Of a DNA stretch of 64,000 bases, positions 42,962 through 50,337 are shown in pieces. The stretch comes from Bacteroidota bacterium (lineage in GTDB: Bacteria > Bacteroidota > Bacteroidia > UBA8524): NCBI GenBank assembly GCA_008933805.1, contig WBUH01000006.1:124001-188000 (forward strand), given 5' to 3'. Each line of letters opens with the position of its first letter. Position 1 is the first letter of the stretch. The translations under genes and the position numbers were made by a program. The notes below the pieces were generated by a model, which worked only from the letters and a program-made list of their open reading frames with translations, did no database searches and had not been told where the DNA came from.

Positions 42962-45900
42962 ATGAGAAAAACCGTATTGGTTATAGTTTCCCTGTTTGTG
43001 TTTGCTCACTTGCAAGCACAGATAGAGCTTATCAAACAAAAGCCGGATGCCATAAACGGCAAAGGCAAAATATACGCCTTGATTATCGGGATTTCGGATT
43101 ACGAAAACATAGGTGACCTGAACTATGCCGATGAGGACGCCCAAGACTTTTACGACTTTTTAGTAAAAGAATCAGACTTAGGAGTCGACTCAAACAACGT
43201 GCGCTTATTGCTGAACAAAAACGCGACTTCGGCCAACGTGGGTAAAGAGTTGCTTAAACTCAAAAACCGCATGGAAGAAGGCAGCACCTTCTTTTTCTAT
43301 TTTGCCGGACACGGCGATGCCAACGGCGAAGCACAGGCGTTTTTGTTGGCCTCGGATTTACCGCCTGTTGAAGACCCCAGCCTGTATGCCTTTGGCGGCG
43401 GGGTGATTCACGTGTACTTTATCAAAGACGAAATCCGTAAAATAATCACAGAGAAAAAGACCAACGTAATATTGGTAACCGATGCCTGCCGCACCAACGA
43501 ATTGGCCGGAAGCAAAGAGGGCACCAAGGCCTACGTAAATAAAATCATGGAGCAGAACAGCGGCGAAATTCAATTTATAAGCTGTGCTGCCGATGAAAAA
43601 TCAGAAGAGAGCGACTCTTGGGGACAAGGAAGAGGGGTGTTCTCTTACTTTTTTATGAACGGACTACGCGGTTTGGCTGACAGTCGCCCTGCCGATGGCA
43701 AAGTAACCGTGCGTGAATTGTACGACTATGTTCAACGCAACGTAGAAGAAGCAACCATTGTTACCGACGAAGACCTGATTGCCGTAACGGGCAAAGCGTT
43801 CCGTCAAAGTCCTCAGTATTGCTGCACCGAAAAGCAAAACGCCACCCTTGTATTGGTAAATGATGCGGTGAAACAAAACGCCATTGCAAAAATGGCCGCC
43901 GCAGAGCACACCATTAAACTGGCCTCAAACAAAGGCCGCTCGGCAATACGCACCCTGCAAACCAGCGATAGCGTATTAAAAGAGTTGTACAACAAATTTT
44001 ATGATGCACTAGACAATAAAAAGCTGACCTCACCCAAGGGAAAATCGGCATGGGATTATTACACAGCCTTTAAAAACCGAGCGGGCAAAAACGGCCCCGG
44101 TGTTTTTGATGCCACCGAAGACATAAAAGCAGCCTTACTTAACGATGCGCAAATCACCATTAATGCGTTTTACAGCTACAACGATAAGTGGGGAATGAGC
44201 GATAAAACCAAACGCGACTTTTACGAAGAAGGGGTAGAGAAACTACGCAAGGCCCGCAGTTTGATGGCTCCCGACGACCCCAACTCACCCATTGTAAAAC
44301 TTACCCGCCAGTGCATGGAGGCCGCGGGAATATTTGCCTCAAACCAACCCGACGACTGGAAACGTGGAATAAAGATGATGGATAGCGCAATTACAGCATT
44401 CCCTAAAAATCCATTGCCATTATTTTTAAAAGGCAGGCTGCTATACAATATGGCAAGCTACGATTCAGCCTTGGTGTACCTGCGCAAAAGCCATAGCATC
44501 GCTCCACGCTGGAGCATGCCTACTATTGGCATATCGGACGTTTACAGTGAGTTGGAGCAGTACGATAGTGTGGAAGTGCTACTGAATGAAGTGATAGAAA
44601 AGAACCCCGTAGCCATTGCCTATTTTAAATTAGGCTACCACTACGGAGAACACAAAGAAGACTATGAGAGTGCTGTGTTTTACAGCAAAATGGCACACGA
44701 ACTGGCTCCTGAAAAAACCAACATCATTAACAACATCGGAGCCTATTACGAAAAACAAGGCGAAGAAGACTCTGCGCTTGTGTATTATGAAATGGCGTAT
44801 AGCCTAGACTCGAACAACGCCTTTACGCTGTGCAACATTGGTAAATACCACCTTGAAAAAGGATATTACGAAAAGGCAGAGGAAGCCCTTTTAAGGGCGC
44901 TTAAAGCCGACTCAACGGAATCGGTTGCCTATCGAAGCTTGGGAGATTTGTATCTTAAAAAGAGCGATTTCTACCAATATAAATTGGGTCAACGGTTAAA
45001 GTTCTGGAACTTATCTATTGCCAACTATGAAAAGGCAATTAAGTACAAACCGGCCGACAAATATTTATACTCAATAAAAGCATCTGCTGAGTCGGTGATG
45101 GACATTGCTTTATCAGAAGCAACCATGAACCGATATCTAAAATATGGTAAACCTGACGCGGACTATTACAACGAGTTTGCATTAATATACCTGCACAACG
45201 AAGACACAGCAAAAGCAATGAACCTCTTTAAAAAGGGGATAGAGGCCGATAGCAACTTCTATTATCCGTATTTTAACATTGGCGAGATATTTTATTACAA
45301 CAGCCAATGGGATAGTGCCCTTAAGTATTATGAAAAGGCAATCAGCATTGATGATAAAATCAATTATTTAGGCTACAAGACAGAAAGAATAAACGAAAAG
45401 ATACAAGAGGAGCTGGATAGAACAGAATTAATAGCTACAAAAGAAAGATTGTTGGTTACTCAGCAAACAGATATTAACTCGGCTCTTGAGTTGGCAAACA
45501 TATACCTTAGCGAAGGCAACAACGATAGCGCGTATGCACTGTATTTGCGAGTGATAGAAAATGATCCTCAAACCTCGTCGGATACCTATTTAAGCCTTTT
45601 CCAAAGTGCGCGCTACAGCTACGAACACACTGTAGATACCGCGATAATGTATTTAGCCAAGGCAGCTCGTGAACGTAAAGATATTTCGCTGGCGTATGAA
45701 TACATCTATTATGTAAAAGACAATAGTGGATATTTATACAATGAAGAAGCGGCTGAGTGCGGGAAACTTTACTTTGCTTGTGAACCTACCCAGCCGGATG
45801 ATTACAGACTTGGCGATATGGCGTATTACATAGCGATGGTTTACAACAACAGCGGGGATACTGAAAAAACGCTGGGTTGGCTGGAAGAAAGCCTTAAAAA

Positions 45901-46042
45901 AGGCTATTGGGCAAGCAATCTTACAATGGACTACAACTTTGATAACCTTGCGGAGAACAAACAGTTTAAAAAGCTGATTAAAAAATACGGCAAGAAACAA
46001 AAGCAACAAGCACCCGTAGAAGATGAATATAATTGGCGGTAA
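42962..46042 (+). CDS. exported caspase-TPR protein
   Basis: A 1026-residue protein with signal peptide (1-20, ending LQAQ). I chose ATG 42962 because it starts at MRKTVLVIVSLFVF; an upstream in-frame Met at 42932 would bury the signal. The caspase domain (about 35-280) has FYFAGHGDA with His117 and LVTDACRTNE with Cys176. From about 400 to 1000 it is a long array of tetratricopeptide repeats (such as AIAYFKLGYHYGEHKEDYES and KALKYYEKAISIDDKI-like units). TPRs bind partner proteins. The stop codon overlaps a promoter-like TAACTTTG for the next gene. Confidence 0.88.
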   Translation: MRKTVLVIVSLFVFAHLQAQIELIKQKPDAINGKGKIYALIIGISDYENIGDLNYADEDAQDFYDFLVKESDLGVDSNNVRLLLNKNATSANVGKELLKLKNRMEEGSTFFFYFAGHGDANGEAQAFLLASDLPPVEDPSLYAFGGGVIHVYFIKDEIRKIITEKKTNVILVTDACRTNELAGSKEGTKAYVNKIMEQNSGEIQFISCAADEKSEESDSWGQGRGVFSYFFMNGLRGLADSRPADGKVTVRELYDYVQRNVEEATIVTDEDLIAVTGKAFRQSPQYCCTEKQNATLVLVNDAVKQNAIAKMAAAEHTIKLASNKGRSAIRTLQTSDSVLKELYNKFYDALDNKKLTSPKGKSAWDYYTAFKNRAGKNGPGVFDATEDIKAALLNDAQITINAFYSYNDKWGMSDKTKRDFYEEGVEKLRKARSLMAPDDPNSPIVKLTRQCMEAAGIFASNQPDDWKRGIKMMDSAITAFPKNPLPLFLKGRLLYNMASYDSALVYLRKSHSIAPRWSMPTIGISDVYSELEQYDSVEVLLNEVIEKNPVAIAYFKLGYHYGEHKEDYESAVFYSKMAHELAPEKTNIINNIGAYYEKQGEEDSALVYYEMAYSLDSNNAFTLCNIGKYHLEKGYYEKAEEALLRALKADSTESVAYRSLGDLYLKKSDFYQYKLGQRLKFWNLSIANYEKAIKYKPADKYLYSIKASAESVMDIALSEATMNRYLKYGKPDADYYNEFALIYLHNEDTAKAMNLFKKGIEADSNFYYPYFNIGEIFYYNSQWDSALKYYEKAISIDDKINYLGYKTERINEKIQEELDRTELIATKERLLVTQQTDINSALELANIYLSEGNNDSAYALYLRVIENDPQTSSDTYLSLFQSARYSYEHTVDTAIMYLAKAARERKDISLAYEYIYYVKDNSGYLYNEEAAECGKLYFACEPTQPDDYRLGDMAYYIAMVYNNSGDTEKTLGWLEESLKKGYWASNLTMDYNFDNLAENKQFKKLIKKYGKKQKQQAPVEDEYNWR

Positions 46043-46047
46043 CTTTG
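46040..46047 (+). promoter_or_regulatory. Bacteroidota -7 promoter element just before the RsmB/NOP gene
   Basis: TAACTTTG, perfect TAnnTTTG. It uses the TAA stop of the caspase-TPR gene and ends four bases before ATG 46052, so the transcript would be leaderless. Confidence 0.4.
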
Positions 46048-46051
46048 GCGC

Positions 46052-47425
46052 ATGATAAGGGAATTGCCCGAGCCTTTTTCAATCAGGATGCAGCAACAAC
46101 TGCAAACCGGATTTAACGAATATGTCGCTGCCATTGGTGCTGACGCACCGGTATCGTTACGGATAAACCCCGAAAAGATAAAAACAACGCTGCCTTACCC
46201 AAAGGTAGCTTGGTGCAACGACGGGTATTACCTGCCCGCTCGCCCTGTTTTTACCTTCGACCCCTTGTTTCAGGCAGGAGCCTACTATGTGCAAGAAGCG
46301 GCGAGTATGTTCACGGGCTATGCCCTGCAACAAATCAACCCGCAAAACAAAGCGATAAAAGTATTGGATTTGTGCGCAGCGCCGGGGGGTAAAAGCACTC
46401 AATTAGTAAGTACGATATCGAAAGACAGTCTATTGGTGGCAAACGAGGTGATAAAAACACGCGTGGGGGTATTGCGCGATAACCTTGAAAAATGGGGCTA
46501 CCCCAACACCATTGTTACCAATAACGACCCTAAAGATTTTGAAGCCCTTGAAGGTTTTTTTGACGTAGTGGTTTGTGATGCACCGTGCAGCGGGGAAGGA
46601 CTTTTCCGCAAAGAACCCGAATCAGTTAAAGAATGGAGCGAAGCCAACGTGCAACTGTGCAGTCAACGCCAGCAGCGCATATTGGTATCAGCCATCAAGA
46701 CACTGAAAGACGGCGGGCACTTGATTTATTCAACCTGTACCCATGCTCCCGAAGAAAACGAACTAAACGTAGAGTGGATGTGCCGTGAATTCGGCCTTGA
46801 AGAAGTGAAACTGACATTACCCCAAGGCGCAGGCATTGTCGAGTCGAATATCGGGTATCGTTTTTATCCCCACTTAGTAAAAGCCGAAGGGTTTTATTGC
46901 GCGGTTTTGCAAAAGAAAGGCGATAACGAAACCAAGCTTTCAAGAACAAAGAAACCTCTTTTTATAGCGGCAAGAAAAATAGGCGCAGAACTATCCAACT
47001 ACTTTAGCGCAGATTATCCGTTGGCCTTTTTCGAGCGTAATATCATGTGGTGTGCTTTTCCCGCGAAGTACGATGAAGACCTTAATCTGTTGGCAGAGAA
47101 ACTGTACATTGTTTCATTCGGAACAGAAACAGGAGAGTTAATGAAAGGCGAGTTACTACCCGCACAAGGATTGGCCAACTCTATCATCCGCAACAAAGAA
47201 ATTTTTGAAAGCTATGAGTTAGAAATAACCGAGGCGGTAAAGTATTTACGCAAAGACGCCATTTTTGACGATAGCGGCATCAAAGGCTGGAAACTTGCTA
47301 CTTTTCAGGGCATCGGCCTGGGTTACTTCAAAAACCTTGGCAACCGCACCAACAATTATTTCCCCAAAGAGCGCAGGATTTTAAAAACCCCTTTGCAAGA
47401 AGAAATAGGTACGCTTACAATGTAA
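46052..47425 (+). CDS. RsmB/NOP family rRNA (cytosine-5) methyltransferase (RsmF-like)
   Basis: A 457-residue protein. The N-terminal region (PVSLRINPEK) leads to a Rossmann methyltransferase domain. SAM is bound at VLDLCAAPGGKST (about 109-121). The two catalytic Cys are in VVCDAPCSGEG (motif IV) and IYSTCTHAPEENE (motif VI). The C-terminus (about 330-457) is a PUA-like RsmF domain. It methylates cytosine at C5 in rRNA; the exact site cannot be told. Confidence 0.92.
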   Translation: MIRELPEPFSIRMQQQLQTGFNEYVAAIGADAPVSLRINPEKIKTTLPYPKVAWCNDGYYLPARPVFTFDPLFQAGAYYVQEAASMFTGYALQQINPQNKAIKVLDLCAAPGGKSTQLVSTISKDSLLVANEVIKTRVGVLRDNLEKWGYPNTIVTNNDPKDFEALEGFFDVVVCDAPCSGEGLFRKEPESVKEWSEANVQLCSQRQQRILVSAIKTLKDGGHLIYSTCTHAPEENELNVEWMCREFGLEEVKLTLPQGAGIVESNIGYRFYPHLVKAEGFYCAVLQKKGDNETKLSRTKKPLFIAARKIGAELSNYFSADYPLAFFERNIMWCAFPAKYDEDLNLLAEKLYIVSFGTETGELMKGELLPAQGLANSIIRNKEIFESYELEITEAVKYLRKDAIFDDSGIKGWKLATFQGIGLGYFKNLGNRTNNYFPKERRILKTPLQEEIGTLTM

Positions 47426-47520
47426 ACGGCGCGCATTAGCACAAGGGATTCACTTGTTTATCAACAAATCCAAAAACTTTACGAACTTTGCCCCTTGCGG
47501 CAAAACCCGCTTCTACGCAC

Positions 47521-48261
47521 ATGCAACAACAGGTAATATACGGTGTGAGGCCCGTAATTGAGGCTATTGAAGCCGGTAAAACCATCGATAGGGTATATAT
47601 TGAAGAAAACGCACGGGGAGAACTGGTAACACAGCTTCGCCGAATGCTGAAAGAACAGGAAATTCCACACCAAATCCTGCCCCAATACCGCTTTTTTAAA
47701 GTAGCCGACCGTAACAAAAACCACCAAGGTGTGGTGGCGTATGCTGCATTGGTAGAGTATCAGGAAATTGATGAAGTGGTGCAACAAGCCTTTGAGCGCG
47801 GCGAAACTCCGTTAGTGTTGGTACTTGACCGCATTACCGATGTGCGCAACTTTGGTGCATTGGCCCGTACCGCAGAGTGTATGGGGGTTCATGCCCTGCT
47901 GATACCCTCAAAAGGGGCGGCAGCAATAAATGAAGACGCCATTAAAACCAGTGCGGGCGCATTGATGAAAATACCCGTGTGCCGTACCCATAACCTTAAA
48001 AACGCATTAGAATACCTGCACGACTCAGGCTTGCAACTGGCGGCTGCTACTGAAAAAGGAGCGGTAAACTGCTGGCAAGCCGACCTTAAAACTCCGCTGG
48101 CATTGATAATGGGCAACGAAGAAGAAGGTGTTTCGCCCGAATACCTGAAACGCTGCGACACCTTACTAAAAGTACCCATGACAGGCACAATAGAATCGTT
48201 AAACGTATCGGTAGCCGCCGGAATGTTGTTGTACGAATGTGCACGACAAAGAGGTCATTAG
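47521..48261 (+). CDS. rlmB: 23S rRNA (guanosine-2'-O)-methyltransferase (RlmB/TrmH family)
   Basis: A 246-residue SPOUT-class enzyme. The N-terminal substrate-binding part (1-75) begins YGVRPVIEAIEAGKTIDRVY. The knotted catalytic domain has DRITDVRNFGALARTAEC (motif 1), LIMGNEEEGVSPEYL (motif 2) and VPMTGTIESLNVSVAAGMLL (motif 3). This fits RlmB, which methylates G2251 of 23S rRNA. I chose ATG 47521 since MQQQVIYGVRP is the family start; the open frame extends eleven codons upstream without similarity. Confidence 0.9.
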   Translation: MQQQVIYGVRPVIEAIEAGKTIDRVYIEENARGELVTQLRRMLKEQEIPHQILPQYRFFKVADRNKNHQGVVAYAALVEYQEIDEVVQQAFERGETPLVLVLDRITDVRNFGALARTAECMGVHALLIPSKGAAAINEDAIKTSAGALMKIPVCRTHNLKNALEYLHDSGLQLAAATEKGAVNCWQADLKTPLALIMGNEEEGVSPEYLKRCDTLLKVPMTGTIESLNVSVAAGMLLYECARQRGH

Positions 48262-48306
48262 TCGTTTTAGTTTGGTTAAAAAGAAATAAAACCCGTTGTT
48301 GCAACA

Positions 48307-49344
48307 ATGATAGCATTCCATACACACGAAATAGAGCAGATAAAGCAAACCGCAATAGAGGCCGAAAGAAACAAGCGGCTTCCTCAGTCGGTTTTGGAGT
48401 TGCTATACAAATACAAATTACTAAAGCTGTTTGTACCCAAAGAACTGGGCGGTGCTGAAGCAACCCTGCCGCAAGCACTAGCGGTATTTGAAAACTGCTC
48501 CTATATTGATGGTACATTAGGCTGGATGGCCGCCATTGGAAGCGGAGGAAATTATTTTACAGGCTACTACAGCGAGGAGACTGCGCAAAAACTGTTTTCT
48601 GCTGAGAACGCCGTGTTGGCCGGCAGCGGACATGTTGGTACAGCCAAAAAAACGAACGGAGGATACACAATAAACGGAAGCTGGAAGTATTGCAGCGGAA
48701 CCGGCATAGCTACATTTTTTACTGTATCGGCGACCGATGAAAATGGCGAGATAAAAGCATTTACACTGACGCCGGAACAAGTTAATGTATTACAAGACTG
48801 GGACGCTTTTGGGCTAAAAGCCACCGAAAGCAACTCGATACAAGTAACGGACGCATTTGTACCTGATGAGTTAGTATTTGATTTATCAAAACCTCAGTTA
48901 AGCTACAACCACTATAAAGTGTACAGCTTTCCGTTTACATTGTTTGCACAATACTCTTTTGGCGCGGTAGTATTGGGATTGTATCGTTCATTTGTTGAAG
49001 AAGCAGAAAAATACGCCAAGCAACACGCGGACAATAGCGAGCGCAGCAAAACAATAAACCAACTGCTGAACAAAGCGCGCATTAGTGTAGATAAACACGC
49101 AGCAGCATTTCATAAATCGGCGCAGGCCACTTGGGATGCGCACATAAGCGGAACAGGAATAGGAGAAGCATTAATGATTGAGGGAGCCGAAACAGTATTG
49201 GCTATATCAGCATGGGTGCCCCAAATAACCACCAACATCTTTTCGCATTTGGGAATGACAGCCCTTATGGAAAAGCAACAGCTTAACCGCGTGTACCGTA
49301 ACCTGCTTACCGCCAATCAGCACATACTTTTAAGAAAGTATTAA
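48307..49344 (+). CDS. acyl-CoA dehydrogenase-like flavoprotein
   Basis: A 345-residue protein. The N-terminal helices include FVPKELGGAEATLPQALAVF, and the middle beta region has SWKYCSGTGIATFFTVSAT and LKATESNSIQVTDAFVPDE. The C-terminal helical domain is as in HpaH/NcnH-type acyl-CoA dehydrogenase relatives, which include flavin-dependent monooxygenases. The catalytic Glu of true acyl-CoA dehydrogenases is not evident to me. The substrate is unknown. It is 45 bases after rlmB. Confidence 0.78.
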   Translation: MIAFHTHEIEQIKQTAIEAERNKRLPQSVLELLYKYKLLKLFVPKELGGAEATLPQALAVFENCSYIDGTLGWMAAIGSGGNYFTGYYSEETAQKLFSAENAVLAGSGHVGTAKKTNGGYTINGSWKYCSGTGIATFFTVSATDENGEIKAFTLTPEQVNVLQDWDAFGLKATESNSIQVTDAFVPDELVFDLSKPQLSYNHYKVYSFPFTLFAQYSFGAVVLGLYRSFVEEAEKYAKQHADNSERSKTINQLLNKARISVDKHAAAFHKSAQATWDAHISGTGIGEALMIEGAETVLAISAWVPQITTNIFSHLGMTALMEKQQLNRVYRNLLTANQHILLRKY

Positions 49345-49392
49345 ATTATTTTGATGCAAAGAGGTTGGATTATAAACACTCAACCTATTTAC

Positions 49393-49400
49393 TACATTTG
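49393..49400 (+). promoter_or_regulatory. Bacteroidota -7 promoter element
   Basis: TACATTTG, perfect TAnnTTTG, 29 bases before ATG 49430 of the oxygenase gene. A TTG lies 25 bases upstream, a little far for a -33 element. Confidence 0.45.
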
Positions 49401-49429
49401 TAATCTTTCTAAATAAGAACATCAGTACA

Positions 49430-50224
49430 ATGAAACATATCAGCGAAAGGTTGTTAGTCCCTGAAACCGTTGCCGCCATGTCGAACGAGTTTAAAACCAA
49501 CCATCCGTACCCACATATAATTATCGATGATTTTTTAAAGCCTGAAACTGCCTCGGCAGCGTTTGACAACTTCCCTCCATACGAGTTGTTCAACAAAAAA
49601 TACAAAGGGCTGAACGAGAAAAAGGCAGAAGGAAGTAACATTGAAGACTTTAACCCTATTTTCTCTGAAATCATCAACGATTTGTCATCGCCTGATATGT
49701 ACAAATGGATACAACAGGTATGTAATATAAAAGAAGAAGTGGTGATGACTGACGATGCCGAAGGCCGCGGATTGCACCAAGGAGGCAAAGGCAGCTTTTT
49801 GGATATACACATCGATTTTAACATACATCGCAAACACAACCTGCACCGCAGGTTAAACATACTTATCTACCTTAATAAGCACTGGTTGCCCGAGTATGGG
49901 GGTGGCTTAGAAATGTGGAACCCCGATGTAACCAAAATGGAAAAGGTAGCAGAGCCTAAATTTAACCGCTGCCTTATTTTTGAAACGAACGAGATAAGCT
50001 ACCACGGTTACGGTCGCATAAACGTACCCGAAAACGAAAGTCGTAAAAGCATTTACGGCTACTATTATACCCAAACCCGCGATGGTGCAGTACCCTATCA
50101 CGACACAGTGTTTAAGGCACGTCCGGAGGAAGGAAAATTGAAGCAAATACAGACGGATTTGAAGGAAACTACTAAAAACACCATCAAAAGGGTGTTAAAA
50201 AAAGTAGGAATAACCTTTAAATAA
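49430..50224 (+). CDS. 2-oxoglutarate/Fe(II)-dependent oxygenase
   Basis: A 264-residue protein of the 2OG-FeII_Oxy_3 type. The iron ligands are H127-x-D129 in FLDIHIDFN and His192 in SYHGYG, and Arg205 in ESRKSIYGYYYT should bind 2-oxoglutarate. YPHIIIDDFLKPETA near the N-terminus is the usual start of this prolyl-hydroxylase-like fold. It hydroxylates an unknown substrate, perhaps a protein, sugar or small molecule. The C-terminus is Lys-rich. Confidence 0.85.
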   Translation: MKHISERLLVPETVAAMSNEFKTNHPYPHIIIDDFLKPETASAAFDNFPPYELFNKKYKGLNEKKAEGSNIEDFNPIFSEIINDLSSPDMYKWIQQVCNIKEEVVMTDDAEGRGLHQGGKGSFLDIHIDFNIHRKHNLHRRLNILIYLNKHWLPEYGGGLEMWNPDVTKMEKVAEPKFNRCLIFETNEISYHGYGRINVPENESRKSIYGYYYTQTRDGAVPYHDTVFKARPEEGKLKQIQTDLKETTKNTIKRVLKKVGITFK

Positions 50225-50310
50225 TTGATTGTTTGGCCTTGCCAAAAGCAAGTAACAATTCTTTAACCTTTACTTAACAATCCACTAACTGGCAAAAATT
50301 TGTTGAGAAA

Positions 50311-50318
50311 TACTTTTG
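50311..50318 (+). promoter_or_regulatory. Bacteroidota -7 promoter element for the TonB receptor gene
   Basis: TACTTTTG, perfect TAnnTTTG, 19 bases before ATG 50338. Confidence 0.5.
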
Positions 50319-50337
50319 CGGCAGCAAAAAGTATTAT

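Noticed and set aside
38537-46042. Caspase genes considered as a CRISPR-associated or gasdermin-type defence system
   Set aside because: Both caspases have signal peptides, and there is no CRISPR array, Cas gene, gasdermin or phage-defence partner nearby.
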